Below are positions 8,100 through 16,752 of a DNA stretch of 64,000 nt, piece after piece. The translations under genes and the position numbers were made by a program. The notes beneath the pieces were generated by a model. It worked only from the letters and a program-made list of their open reading frames with translations. It made no database searches and was not told the origin of the DNA. Position 1 is the first letter of the stretch, and each line of letters begins with the position of its first letter. Origin of the DNA: Aeromonas encheleia (GTDB lineage Bacteria > Pseudomonadota > Gammaproteobacteria > Enterobacterales > Aeromonadaceae); NCBI RefSeq assembly GCF_900637545.1, contig NZ_LR134376.1, positions 1,879,001-1,943,000 on the forward strand, in the 5' to 3' direction.

Positions 8100-9764
8100 T
8101 TACATATTGGGGTAGTTCGGGCCAGAGCCCCCCTGGGGGGGCGTCCAGAGGATGTTCTGGCTCGGATCCTTGATGTCGCAGGTCTTGCAGTGGATGCAGT
8201 TGGCCGCGTTGATCTGCAGCCGTGGCTGGCCCTGTGTCTCCAGGATCTCGAAGACGCCGGCCGGGCAGTAGCGCTGGGCCGGCTCCGCCCAGGTCGGCAG
8301 GTTCACCTCCACCGGGATGCGCGCATCCTGCAACCGCAGGTGACAGGGTTGATCCTCGTCGTGGCTGGTGTTGGCCAGATACACCGAGGAGAGCTTGTCG
8401 AAGCTGAGCCGCCCGTCCGGCTTGGGATAGTTGATGGGCCGGCAACGGCTGGCCAGGCGCAGCTGGCGGTAGTCCGGCTCCCGATCCAGCAGGCTGAAGG
8501 GAGAGCCCTTGCCCGATCTGGCAAACAGCCGCTGCTCCAGCCAGTTGAAGGCGCCACCGAGCCAGGGGCCCCAGCGGTGCAGCGCCGCGCCGAAGTTGCG
8601 GGCGGTTTTCAGCTCCTGCGCCAGCCAGCTCAGCTGCAGTTCATCCCCATACTGGGCCAGATCCCGGCCCCCCTCATCCCCCCCGCGCAGGCTCATGGCC
8701 ACCGTCTTCGCCGCCAGCATGGCTGACTTCATGGCGGTGTGAATGCCCTTGATGCGGGAAAAATCCAGGGTGCCCGCGTCGCAGCCGATGAGCAGCCCGC
8801 CGGGGAAGTGCATGCGCGGCAGCGAGTGCCAGCCCCCCTTGGCGATGGCCCGGGCGCCGTAGCTGATGCGCTCGCCCCCGCTCAGGGTCTGGGCAATGAG
8901 CGGGTGGTGCTTGAGGCGCTGGAACTCGTCGAACGGGCTGAGCCAGGGATTCTGGTAGTTGAGATCGACGATGAGGCCGACCGCCACCTGATTATCCGCC
9001 AGATGATAGAGGTAGAAGCCGCCCTGGCTCTTGTTGCCTCCGTCCTCGCCGAGCGGCCAGCCGCTGCCGTGCAGCACGCGGCCGGGCTGGGACTGGCCGG
9101 CAGGCACCTGCCACAGCTCCTTGAAACCGATGGCATAGTGCTGCGGTTGGTGCTGCGGCTGGGCGCCGTTTTCCAGCTGGAAATCGTTGATCAGCTGCTT
9201 GCCGAGGTGGCCGCGGGCCCCCTCGGCGAACAGGGTGTAGCGGCCATAGAGCGCCATGCCGGGCACGTGATCCGCCTTGGGCACGCCGTCCCGATCCAGC
9301 CCGAGATCGCCGGTGATCACCCCCCTTATCCTGTTCTCTTCCACGATGAGCTCGCTGGCCACGAAGCCGGGGTAGATCTCGACCCCGAGCGACTCGGCCT
9401 CCCGGCCGAGCCAGCGGCAGAGGTTGCCGAGGCTGACGATGTGGCAGCCGTCGTTGTGCATACGGGGCGGCACCGCCCAGTGGGGCAGCTGCAGGGCGCG
9501 GCTCTCGCTTCGCAGCAGATGTACCTGGTCATCTGTGACCGGCACGCCGAGGGGGGCCTGCTGCCAGCGGTCCGGCAGCAGCTCCTTGAGGGCGACGGGA
9601 TCGAGCAGGGCGCCGGAGAGCAGATGGGCGCCGATTTCCGCCCCTTTCTCCAGCAGGCAGACCGCGAGATCCGGGCTGTGCTGCTTCAGTGCGATGGCGG
9701 CACTGAGGCCAGCCGGGCCGCCACCGACGATGACGACATCAAATTCCATTGCTTCGCGTTCCAT
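8100..9764 (-). CDS. etfD: Electron transfer flavoprotein-ubiquinone oxidoreductase
   Basis: Membrane-associated flavo-iron-sulphur enzyme that takes electrons from reduced ETF to ubiquinone during fatty acid and amino acid oxidation. The 554-residue product begins MEREAMEFDVVIVGGGPAGL, like Pseudomonas ETF-QO, with an FAD dinucleotide-binding motif at 11-20. It ends with a ferredoxin-like domain holding the 4Fe-4S cysteines in RYCPAGVFEI and NCIHCKTCDI. Start 9764 is supported by AGAGG five bases upstream and by the conserved MERE-MEFD N-terminus. It diverges from etfBA, with a shared regulatory region. Its last ~80 bases are repeated just downstream. Confidence 0.96.
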   Translation of the reverse strand: MEREAMEFDVVIVGGGPAGLSAAIALKQHSPDLAVCLLEKGAEIGAHLLSGALLDPVALKELLPDRWQQAPLGVPVTDDQVHLLRSESRALQLPHWAVPPRMHNDGCHIVSLGNLCRWLGREAESLGVEIYPGFVASELIVEENRIRGVITGDLGLDRDGVPKADHVPGMALYGRYTLFAEGARGHLGKQLINDFQLENGAQPQHQPQHYAIGFKELWQVPAGQSQPGRVLHGSGWPLGEDGGNKSQGGFYLYHLADNQVAVGLIVDLNYQNPWLSPFDEFQRLKHHPLIAQTLSGGERISYGARAIAKGGWHSLPRMHFPGGLLIGCDAGTLDFSRIKGIHTAMKSAMLAAKTVAMSLRGGDEGGRDLAQYGDELQLSWLAQELKTARNFGAALHRWGPWLGGAFNWLEQRLFARSGKGSPFSLLDREPDYRQLRLASRCRPINYPKPDGRLSFDKLSSVYLANTSHDEDQPCHLRLQDARIPVEVNLPTWAEPAQRYCPAGVFEILETQGQPRLQINAANCIHCKTCDIKDPSQNILWTPPQGGSGPNYPNM

Positions 9765-9805
9765 CTTGCCTCTGCGCTCGACTTGGCCTAGGGTAGTGCT
9801 GGTAG

Positions 9806-9821
9806 TTTACGTAAACGTAAA
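9806..9821. promoter_or_regulatory. Perfect 16-bp palindrome in the etfD promoter (LiuR-like operator candidate)
   Basis: TTTACGT-AA-ACGTAAA is a perfect inverted repeat 42-57 bases upstream of etfD. It resembles the operators reported for MerR-type LiuR regulators of acyl-CoA and branched-chain amino acid catabolism in gammaproteobacteria. A second perfect repeat, TTTTGT-AAGC-ACAAAA, follows at 9825-9840. The regulator assignment is inference. Confidence 0.55.
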
Positions 9822-9845
9822 GCATTTTGTAAGCACAAAAGTGTG

Positions 9846-9988
9846 AGGACCTGTTCACGACCTGTGACAAGAAGTCGTCAGCAAGGTAAAGAGCAGCGCA
9901 GGAACCGGAGCGTATAGACATACGTGAGGATGCCGAGCAGCACATGAGCCTTGATCACGGCCTCGCAGTAAGATCGTGGACAGGTTCT
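9846..9988. mobile_element. Inverted-repeat element between etfD and etfB (MITE- or ERIC-like)
   Basis: A 143-bp segment bounded by 18-bp imperfect terminal inverted repeats (AGGACCTGTTCACGACCT and the complement of AGATCGTGGACAGGTTCT, 15 of 18 matching). Inside are further complementary parts (GCAAGG...CCTTG; CGTAT-agac-ATACG), so the whole piece can fold into one long hairpin. It encodes nothing convincing. No clear target-site duplication is visible. The form is that of a small non-autonomous dispersed element; copy number elsewhere in the genome is unknown. Confidence 0.6.
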
Positions 9989-10034
9989 GAGAGTGCAAAA
10001 TGGATTCACTCAACCGATACGAGGTATGACCGCC

Positions 10035-10802
10035 ATGAAGCTGCTGGTCGCTGTCAAACGGGTCGTTGATTACAACGTCAAGATCCGGGTCAAGGGCGAT
10101 GGCTCCGATGTGGAGCTCGCCAACGTGAAGATGGGCATCAACCCGTTCTGTGAAATCGCGGTGGAGGAGGGGGTGCGGCTGCGCGAAGCCGGGGTCGCGA
10201 GCGAGCTGGTGGTGGTCAGCTTCGGGCCGCAAGCGGCAGCCGAGCAACTGCGCCATGCCCTGGCGCTGGGGGCGGACAGGGCGCTGCACTATCTCACGGA
10301 CGAGGGCGGCACCGCCGAGGCACTGACCCCGCTGACGGTGGCGCGCGCCCTGCAACGGGTCTGTGAGCAGGAGCAGCCGGACCTGGTGCTGCTCGGCAAG
10401 CAGTCCATCGATTCCGACAACAATCAGGTCGGCCAGATGCTCGCGGCCCTCCAGGACTGGCCGCTCGCCACCTTCGCCTCCGTCGTCAGGCTGGTCGAGG
10501 GGGAGCTGCAGGTGACCCGCGAGATCGATGGTGGCCTGGAGACTCTCGGCATGCCGCTGCCCGCCGTGGTCACCGTGGATCTGCGGCTGAACGAGCCCCG
10601 CTTCGCGTCGCTCCCCAACATCATGAAGGCCAAGCGCAAGCCGCTGGAGAGCCAGCCGTTTGCGGCGCTCGGTGTCGAGCCCGCCGCCCAAACCCGGCTG
10701 CTCGGGGTGATGGCACCCGCGGTGCGCAGCGCCGGCGTGCGGGTCGGCTCCGTGGATGAGCTGGTGGACAAACTCAGAAACGAAGCCAAGGTGCTGCCAT
10801 GA
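10035..10802 (+). CDS. etfB: Electron transfer flavoprotein, beta subunit
   Basis: Soluble AMP-binding subunit of the ETF heterodimer that carries electrons from acyl-CoA dehydrogenases to EtfD. The 255-residue product starts MKLLVAVKRVVDYNVKIRVK at 10035, the usual EtfB N-terminus; a GAGG lies ten bases upstream and longer in-frame starts lack family similarity. NPFCEIAVEEGVRLREAG, the ADP-site segment DNNQVGQMLAALQDWP and the late NIMKAKRKPLE are all characteristic. The stop overlaps (ATGA) the start of a 33-codon ORF made from duplicated etfA-head and etfB-tail sequence, which in turn overlaps etfA. Confidence 0.96.
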   Translation: MKLLVAVKRVVDYNVKIRVKGDGSDVELANVKMGINPFCEIAVEEGVRLREAGVASELVVVSFGPQAAAEQLRHALALGADRALHYLTDEGGTAEALTPLTVARALQRVCEQEQPDLVLLGKQSIDSDNNQVGQMLAALQDWPLATFASVVRLVEGELQVTREIDGGLETLGMPLPAVVTVDLRLNEPRFASLPNIMKAKRKPLESQPFAALGVEPAAQTRLLGVMAPAVRSAGVRVGSVDELVDKLRNEAKVLP

Positions 10803-10900
10803 GCGCCCTGGTGATGGTGGAACCCATCGGGTGCCAGCCTGTTGCCGGAATAGCTGGTGTGGCGGGCAAACTCAACAACGAAGCTAAGGTGCTGCCATGA
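10799..10900 (+). CDS. 33-codon mini-ORF: EtfA head joined to EtfB tail
   Basis: This ORF fills the space between etfB and etfA. Its first eight residues, MSALVMVE, copy the EtfA start MSVLVIVE. Its last eleven, [11 protein letters not shown], copy the EtfB end DKLRNEAKVLP. The two parts are in one frame, joined by about 14 unrelated residues. It overlaps etfB and etfA by ATGA at both ends, so ribosomes could pass through all three. It is most simply the product of a 98-bp tandem duplication across the gene junction, or a recombination scar. Whether a peptide accumulates is unknown. Confidence 0.6.
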   Translation: MSALVMVEPIGCQPVAGIAGVAGKLNNEAKVLP

Positions 10901-11826
10901 GCGTACTGGTCATAGTCGAACATCATCAGGGCCGGCTCGCCGACAACGCGGCCCAGCTGGTCACGGCGGCGACGCAGCTCGGCGGTGAGCTGCACCTGTT
11001 GCTGCTGGGGCAGGGGCTGACCGAGGCGGCCGAGCAGGCGGCGGCGCTGCGAGGGGTGAGCCGGGTCTTGCTGGCGGAGCACCCCATGCTGGCAGAGGGG
11101 CTCAACGACGGCGTCGATGCCTGGCTGGTCGGGCTGGCGCGGGACTATCAACACTGCCTGATGGCGGCGAGCTGTCATGGCAAGGATCTGCTGCCGCGGT
11201 TGGCGGCCCGGCTCGGGGTGGAGATGATCTCCGAGGTGACTGGCATTGAAGGGCCCGATACCTTCCTGCGCCCCATCTACGCGGGCAATGCCATCGCCAG
11301 GGTAGCAAGCTCGGCGCCCGTCAAGGTGCTCACCATCAGACCGACGGCCTTTGCCAAGGCGGGCAGCGGTACTGAGCTGGCCCCCAGCTCGCGGGTGCCG
11401 GTGCCCGAGCTGGGCTGCCGCACCCGCCTCATCGAGCGGCGCGCCGTGCGATCCGCCCGGCCCGAACTCGGCGCGGCGCGGGTGGTGGTCTCGGGGGGGC
11501 GGGCACTGGGCTCGAAGGAGCAGTTCGCCCTGATCGAGGCCCTGGCCGACAAGCTGGGGGCCGCGGTCGGTGCCTCCCGGGCGGCGGTGGATGCCGGCTT
11601 CGTGGCCAACGATCTGCAGGTGGGTCAGACCGGCAAGGTGGTGGCGCCCGAGCTCTATATCGCGGTCGGCATCTCGGGGGCCATCCAGCATCTGGCGGGG
11701 ATGAAGGAGTCGAAGGTGATAGTCGCCATCAACAAGGATCCCGAGGCTCCCATCTTCCAGGTGGCGGACTATGGCCTGGTGGGGGACCTGTTCAGCCTGC
11801 TGCCTGAGCTCACCGCCAAGCTGTAG
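10897..11826 (+). CDS. etfA: Electron transfer flavoprotein, alpha subunit
   Basis: FAD-binding subunit of ETF, 309 residues. The C-terminal FAD domain is clear: [15 protein letters not shown] (about 198-212), [37 protein letters not shown] and [16 protein letters not shown]. The start ATG overlaps the stop of the 33-codon mini-ORF, and the expected start region (MSVLVIVE) also occurs in a second, diverged form 98 bases upstream. It is cotranscribed with etfB and followed by a good intrinsic terminator at 11885. Confidence 0.96.
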   Translation: MSVLVIVEHHQGRLADNAAQLVTAATQLGGELHLLLLGQGLTEAAEQAAALRGVSRVLLAEHPMLAEGLNDGVDAWLVGLARDYQHCLMAASCHGKDLLPRLAARLGVEMISEVTGIEGPDTFLRPIYAGNAIARVASSAPVKVLTIRPTAFAKAGSGTELAPSSRVPVPELGCRTRLIERRAVRSARPELGAARVVVSGGRALGSKEQFALIEALADKLGAAVGASRAAVDAGFVANDLQVGQTGKVVAPELYIAVGISGAIQHLAGMKESKVIVAINKDPEAPIFQVADYGLVGDLFSLLPELTAKL

Positions 11827-11884
11827 CCTGGTCGCGGTGAGCGGCCCCTAGGCATCCTCGCCATGTCGGCATTGATGTCGCACA

Positions 11885-11909
11885 AGCCCTGACCCGTTCA
11901 GGGCTTTTT
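11885..11909 (+). terminator. Intrinsic terminator of etfBA
   Basis: An 8-bp perfect stem AGCCCTGA / TCAGGGCT with a five-base loop is followed by TTTTT, 58 bases after the etfA stop. Confidence 0.9.
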
Positions 11910-12040
11910 CTATGGCGCCCGGGCCAGCCCCGCGGGACAAAAGCTTGCGCCAGATCCCAAAAAGCCTTTGATCCGGTGGGGGCCTCTCGTGTAAAAACGT
12001 TCAAGTCATCGATTACTCTCATCCACTCACGGAAAGCGTC

Positions 12041-13129
12041 ATGAGCAAACAGATTTACAACTTCTGCGCCGGCCCCGCCATGTTGCCGGTTGAAGTCATG
12101 GAGCGCGCCCAGCGCGAATTTTGTAATTTCCAGGGGCTGGGAGCCTCGGTCATGGAGCTGTCCCATCGCGGCAAGCCCTACATGGCGGTCGCCGAGAAGG
12201 CCGAGGCTGACCTGCGCGAGTTGCTGGCGGTGCCGGCCAACTACAAGGTGCTGTTCATGCATGGCGGTGGTCGTGGCCAGTTCTCCGCGGTGCCCATGAA
12301 CCTGCTCGGCGGCGCCAACAAGAAGGCGGATTACCTGCTGACCGGCGTCTGGGCCCAGAGCGCCGTGGATGAAGCCCACAAGTATGGCGATATCCAGACC
12401 TTCCAGGGGGTGGCCAAGAATGCGCAGGGGATAAGCCACCTGCTGCCGACCCCGGCGTTTCGCGCCGACGCGGCCTATGTGCACTACTGCCCGAACGAAA
12501 CCATTGATGGCATAGAGATGTTCGACATCCCGGCCACCGGCGACGTGCCCCTGGTGGCGGACTTCTCCTCCACCATCCTCTCCCGTCCCATCGACGTGAG
12601 CCGCTTCGGCATCATCTACGCTGGCGCCCAGAAGAACATCGGCCCCTCCGGCCTCGCCATCGCCATAGTGCGCGACGACTTGCTGAGCCAGGCGAGAGCC
12701 GACGTGCCCTCGATCTTTGACTACCAGCTCACCGCCAAGAACGACTCCATGTTCAACACCCCGCCCACCTACGCCTGGTATCTGGCCGGGCTGGTGTTCG
12801 AGTGGCTGAAAGAACAGGGCGGGCTCGAGGCGATGGCAGCGCGCAACAAGGAGAAGGCCGATTTCCTCTACGGCTATCTCGATCAGTCCAGCTTCTATGG
12901 CAACCAGGTGGATACGGCCTGTCGCTCGCGCATGAACATCCCGTTCCAGCTCAAGAACGCCGAGTTGGACAAGCTGTTCCTGGCCGAGTCGGAGGCGTCC
13001 GGTCTACTGGCGCTGAAGGGGCACCGCATCGTCGGCGGCATGCGTGCCAGCCTCTACAACGCCATGCCGCTGGAGGGGGTCAAGGCCCTGGTCAGCTTTA
13101 TGGATGGCTTTGCCAAGCGCCACGGCTGA
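12041..13129 (+). CDS. serC: Phosphoserine aminotransferase
   Basis: PLP enzyme that converts 3-phosphohydroxypyruvate and glutamate to phosphoserine (serine pathway) and performs the matching step in pyridoxal phosphate synthesis. The 362-residue product begins [16 protein letters not shown]; the PLP-binding lysine lies in [12 protein letters not shown] (about 192-203) and the family pattern [16 protein letters not shown] is near 74-89. Full length, with its own terminator downstream. In many relatives serC and aroA form an operon; here the 173-base gap contains a terminator, so coupling is at best partial. Confidence 0.97.
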   Translation: MSKQIYNFCAGPAMLPVEVMERAQREFCNFQGLGASVMELSHRGKPYMAVAEKAEADLRELLAVPANYKVLFMHGGGRGQFSAVPMNLLGGANKKADYLLTGVWAQSAVDEAHKYGDIQTFQGVAKNAQGISHLLPTPAFRADAAYVHYCPNETIDGIEMFDIPATGDVPLVADFSSTILSRPIDVSRFGIIYAGAQKNIGPSGLAIAIVRDDLLSQARADVPSIFDYQLTAKNDSMFNTPPTYAWYLAGLVFEWLKEQGGLEAMAARNKEKADFLYGYLDQSSFYGNQVDTACRSRMNIPFQLKNAELDKLFLAESEASGLLALKGHRIVGGMRASLYNAMPLEGVKALVSFMDGFAKRHG

Positions 13130-13152
13130 GGCGTGTTCCCCTAATTGCAAGG

Positions 13153-13180
13153 CGCCGGGGACTCCCCGGCGTCTGTTTTT
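13153..13180 (+). terminator. Intrinsic terminator after serC
   Basis: An 8-bp stem CGCCGGGG / CCCCGGCG with a three-base loop, then TCTGTTTTT. Confidence 0.88.
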
Positions 13181-13302
13181 CCGGTGGATCCTGACCGCCC
13201 GCATCAGCGGCCCGGTTTTTGTGCCAAGAGTAGTCTTGCCGCGCAGAACGCAGGCTGTTAACGTCCGGTCAGGTGATTTAATTGAGATAGTACAGGAAGT
13301 CT

Positions 13303-14586
13303 ATGAATTCGTTGCGTTTGGAACCCATTTCTCGTGTGGCTGGCGTGGTCAATCTGCCTGGCTCCAAAAGTGTCTCTAACCGTGCCCTGCTGCTGGCAGC
13401 CCTGGCGCGGGGCACCACCCGGCTGACCAACCTGCTCGACAGCGATGACATCCGTCATATGCTGGCGGCGCTGACCCAGCTCGGCGTCAAGTACAAGCTC
13501 TCCGCCGACAAGACAGAGTGTACGGTGCACGGCCTGGGTCGCAGCTTCGCGGTGAAGGAGCCGGTCAACCTCTTCCTCGGCAACGCCGGCACCGCCATGC
13601 GCCCGCTCTGCGCGGCGCTGTGTCTGGGATCCGGTGAATACATGCTGGGCGGTGAGCCGCGCATGGAAGAGCGCCCCATCGGTCATCTGGTGGATGCCCT
13701 GCGTGAAGCCGGCGCTCACATCCAGTACCTGAAGAAAGATGGCTACCCGCCGCTGGTGGTAGATGCCAAGGGACTCTGGGGCGGCGATGTGCACGTCGAC
13801 GGCTCCGTCTCCAGCCAGTTCCTGACCGCCTTCCTGATGGCGGCCCCCATGGCGGCCGGCGATACCCGCATCCACATCAAGGGGGAGCTGGTCTCCAAGC
13901 CCTACATCGACATCACCCTGCACATCATGAAGCAGTTCGGGGTGGTCATCGAACACGACGACTACAAGCTGTTCTACATCAAGGGTAACCAGACCTATGT
14001 CAGCCCCGGTGACTTCCTGGTGGAAGGGGATGCCTCCAGCGCCTCCTACTTCCTCGCGGCGGGCGCCATCAAGGGCAAGGTGCGGGTGACCGGCATCGGC
14101 AAGCACAGCATCCAGGGCGACATTCACTTCGCCGACGTGCTGGAGAAGATGGGGGCAAAGATCACCTGGGGTGACGACTTCATCGAGGCACAGCAGGCTC
14201 CGCTGCACGGCATCGACATGGACATGAACCAGATCCCGGACGCGGCCATGACCATCGCCACCACGGCGCTGTTTGCCGAGGGGCCGACCTCCATTCGCAA
14301 CATCTACAACTGGCGGGTGAAGGAGACCGATCGCTTGCACGCCATGGCGACCGAGCTGCGCAAGCTGGGTGTGGAGGTGGAGGAGGGGCATGACTTCATC
14401 ACCGTCACCCCGCCAACGCAGCTGCAACACGCGGCGATCGACACCTACAACGATCACCGCATCGCCATGTGCTTCTCGCTGGTGGCGCTGTCGGATACGG
14501 CGGTGACCATCAACGATCCGGGTTGTACCTCCAAGACCTTCCCGGACTATTTCGACAAGTTGGCCGGCATCAGCCAGGCCGTCTAA
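13303..14586 (+). CDS. aroA: 3-phosphoshikimate 1-carboxyvinyltransferase (EPSP synthase)
   Basis: Shikimate pathway enzyme joining shikimate-3-phosphate and phosphoenolpyruvate. The 427-residue product has [18 protein letters not shown] (about 19-36), the PEP-site loop [26 protein letters not shown] and the late YNDHRIAM. The intact Gly-Thr-Pro positions in [11 protein letters not shown] are those of a class I, glyphosate-sensitive enzyme. AGGAAG precedes the ATG. It lies between serC and aroG and ends with its own terminator. Confidence 0.98.
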   Translation: MNSLRLEPISRVAGVVNLPGSKSVSNRALLLAALARGTTRLTNLLDSDDIRHMLAALTQLGVKYKLSADKTECTVHGLGRSFAVKEPVNLFLGNAGTAMRPLCAALCLGSGEYMLGGEPRMEERPIGHLVDALREAGAHIQYLKKDGYPPLVVDAKGLWGGDVHVDGSVSSQFLTAFLMAAPMAAGDTRIHIKGELVSKPYIDITLHIMKQFGVVIEHDDYKLFYIKGNQTYVSPGDFLVEGDASSASYFLAAGAIKGKVRVTGIGKHSIQGDIHFADVLEKMGAKITWGDDFIEAQQAPLHGIDMDMNQIPDAAMTIATTALFAEGPTSIRNIYNWRVKETDRLHAMATELRKLGVEVEEGHDFITVTPPTQLQHAAIDTYNDHRIAMCFSLVALSDTAVTINDPGCTSKTFPDYFDKLAGISQAV

Positions 14587-14594
14587 CCCCGTCG

Positions 14595-14618
14595 GGCCCG
14601 CCTCAGTGCGGGCCTTTT
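14595..14618 (+). terminator. Intrinsic terminator after aroA
   Basis: A 7-bp stem GGCCCGC / GCGGGCC with a six-base loop, then TTTT. Confidence 0.85.
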
Positions 14619-14687
14619 CACTTCCTGCCTCCCTAGCATCATTTCTGTAACTTGCAAGATCACCTCTAAAAATTCTTCCATTGGCAA

Positions 14688-14728
14688 TGTAATTTTCTAT
14701 TTACACCGTCCCGCCGTAGGGCTAGATT
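14688..14728 (+). promoter_or_regulatory. aroG promoter with overlapping TyrR box
   Basis: TGTAAT-N6-TTTACA (14688-14705) matches the TyrR consensus TGTAAA-N6-TTTACA in 11 of 12 fixed bases. Its right half, TTTACA, is also a good -35, followed after exactly 17 bases by the -10 TAGATT (14723-14728). TyrR bound here would block polymerase, as for E. coli aroG. A weak second half-box begins at TGTAAC (14646). Confidence 0.82.
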
Positions 14729-14768
14729 GAGATCTCTCTATCGCAGTCATCTAGCAGGAAATCTTGTC

Positions 14769-15824
14769 ATGCAGCATCAAACCGACGACGTTCGAATCAG
14801 TGAAATCAAAGAGTTATTGCCCCCGGTTGCGGTGCTCGAGAAGTTTCCGGCGACCGAGACCGCCTCATCGACCGTCTTTGAATCCCGTCAGGCCATTCAT
14901 CAGATCCTGGCCGGCGAAGATCAGCGCCTGCTGGTGGTGATCGGCCCCTGCTCCATCCACGATCCCCTGGCCGCGCTGGAATATGGCAAGCGCCTCAAGG
15001 CCTTGCGTGATGAGCTCAAGGGGTCGCTCGAGATAGTGATGCGGGTCTACTTCGAGAAGCCGCGCACCACCGTGGGCTGGAAGGGGCTGATCAACGACCC
15101 TTACCTCGACAACAGCTGCCAGATCAACGACGGCCTGCGCATCGGTCGCAAGCTGCTGCTGGATCTCAACGACATGGGGCTGCCGACCGCCTCCGAATTC
15201 CTCGACATGATCACGCCGCAATACATGGCGGATCTGATGAGCTGGGGCGCCATCGGTGCCCGCACCACCGAATCCCAGGTGCACCGCGAGCTGGCCTCCG
15301 GTCTCTCCTGCCCGGTCGGATTCAAGAACGGCACCGACGGCACCATCAAGGTCGCCATCGACGCCATCGGCGCGGCCAGTGCGCCGCACCACTTCCTGTC
15401 GGTGACCAAGTACGGCCACTCCGCCATCGTCTCCACCCGGGGCAACCCGGATTGCCACATCATACTGCGCGGTGGCCGCGAGCCGAACTACAGCGCCGCC
15501 CACGTGGATGAGGTGGTGAAGGGGCTGGACAAGGCCGGTCTGCCGCAGAAGGTGATGATCGACTTCAGCCACGCCAACAGCAGCAAGCAGTTCAAGAATC
15601 AGATGATAGTGGCCGAGGACGTGGCCGATCAGCTGCGCGCCGGCAGCAAGGCGGTGTTCGGCGTCATGGTGGAGAGCCACCTGGTGGAAGGGCGCCAGGA
15701 TCTGGTGGAAGGCTGCGAACTCACCTTCGGTCAGAGCATCACGGACGCGTGCATCAACTGGGCCGATACCGAGGTGCTGCTGCGCAACCTGGCCGATGCG
15801 GTGGCGACCCGCAACGCGCTCTGA
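14769..15824 (+). CDS. aroG: 3-deoxy-7-phosphoheptulonate synthase, AroG type
   Basis: First enzyme of the shikimate pathway, condensing PEP with erythrose-4-phosphate. The 351-residue protein starts MQHQTDDVRISEIKELLPPV at 14769, aligning with E. coli AroG; an upstream in-frame ATG at 14727 lies on the -10 element and is rejected. VVIGPCSIHDP, the long block from VMRVYFEKPRTTVGWKG, and GVMVESHLVEG are conserved. Overall similarity is greatest to the phenylalanine-sensitive isozyme, with GLPTASEFLD at the feedback region. The TyrR box at the promoter fits aromatic amino acid control. Confidence 0.95.
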   Translation: MQHQTDDVRISEIKELLPPVAVLEKFPATETASSTVFESRQAIHQILAGEDQRLLVVIGPCSIHDPLAALEYGKRLKALRDELKGSLEIVMRVYFEKPRTTVGWKGLINDPYLDNSCQINDGLRIGRKLLLDLNDMGLPTASEFLDMITPQYMADLMSWGAIGARTTESQVHRELASGLSCPVGFKNGTDGTIKVAIDAIGAASAPHHFLSVTKYGHSAIVSTRGNPDCHIILRGGREPNYSAAHVDEVVKGLDKAGLPQKVMIDFSHANSSKQFKNQMIVAEDVADQLRAGSKAVFGVMVESHLVEGRQDLVEGCELTFGQSITDACINWADTEVLLRNLADAVATRNAL

Positions 15825-15870
15825 GCACAGCGCCAGCGGGCAATGGCCCGCTCATGGCAGCCATAAAAAA

Positions 15871-15895
15871 AGCGCGACCTCTGGTCGCGCTTTTT
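15871..15895. terminator. Bidirectional terminator between aroG and the terC-family gene
   Basis: A 9-bp perfect stem AGCGCGACC / GGTCGCGCT with a three-base loop, flanked by A and T runs on opposite sides. It can end both convergent transcripts. Confidence 0.92.
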
Positions 15896-15923
15896 GTTGC
15901 TCTGAATGCCTGAATACAGGCGT

Positions 15924-16646
15924 TTACTTGGCGCGGGTCTGATGACCGCGCAAGCGAATGTTGATCATCTCCACCACCAGCGAGAAGGCCATGGCGAAGT
16001 AGATGTAACCCTTCGGAATGTGCATATCCAGCCCTTCGCCCACCAGCGCGACACCGACCAGGATCAGGAAGGATAGCGCCAGCATCTTGATGGTGGGGTG
16101 CTCGTCGACGAAGTCACCGATGGCCTTGGCGGCAAACATCATGACCCCGACGGCGATCATGATGGCCAGCACCATGACGGGCACGTGGTCCGCCATGCCG
16201 ACGGCGGTGATGACGGAATCCAGGCTGAAGATGATGTCGAGGATGGCGATCTGTACCAGTGTCGACATGAAGCCGGCGGTCTTGCTCACCATCCCCTGCT
16301 CGTCGGCGGCCCCTTCCAGGCTCTGGTGGATCTCGTGGGTGCTCTTGGCGATGAGGAACAGGCCCCCCACCAGCAGGATCATATCCCGGCCCGAGATGGC
16401 CTCGTCGAACAGGCTGAACAGCGGATGGGTGAGTCGCATCACCCAGGCCAGTGACAGCAGCAGCAGGATACGGGTACCCATGGCCAGCCCCAGCCCCAGG
16501 ATCCTAGCGCGCTGACGCTGGGCCTCCGGTAGCCGGCCGACCAGGATGGAGATAAAGATGATGTTGTCGATGCCCAATACGATCTCGAGCAGGGTGAGGG
16601 TAGCGAGCGCGACCCAGGCAGAGGGATCAGCAATCCATTCCAGCAT
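15924..16646 (-). CDS. TerC-family integral membrane protein
   Basis: A 240-residue polytopic inner-membrane protein with about seven helices. The paired acidic motifs of the TerC family are visible: LEIVLGIDNIIFISIL near residues 20-35 and LDIIFSLDSVITAVGMADH near 135-153. Members are linked to metal (often Mn2+) export or tellurite resistance, and to metalation of exported proteins. No ter operon genes lie nearby, so it is a stand-alone housekeeping member. No manganese riboswitch is recognisable in the short upstream region. Confidence 0.88.
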   Translation of the reverse strand: MLEWIADPSAWVALATLTLLEIVLGIDNIIFISILVGRLPEAQRQRARILGLGLAMGTRILLLLSLAWVMRLTHPLFSLFDEAISGRDMILLVGGLFLIAKSTHEIHQSLEGAADEQGMVSKTAGFMSTLVQIAILDIIFSLDSVITAVGMADHVPVMVLAIMIAVGVMMFAAKAIGDFVDEHPTIKMLALSFLILVGVALVGEGLDMHIPKGYIYFAMAFSLVVEMINIRLRGHQTRAK

Positions 16647-16752
16647 GATTGAACCTTGGTTAAAAAATTGAAGCAGCGCATTCTAGCAGGCCGACTTGGC
16701 TTGTCCCATAGCGGCGAACAGATAAAATAGCGGCGATCAGAGGGAGAGAATC

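Noticed and set aside
9855-10691. 278-codon minus-strand frame across the inverted-repeat element and etfB
   Set aside because: It overlaps etfB completely and runs through the non-coding element; no family features.
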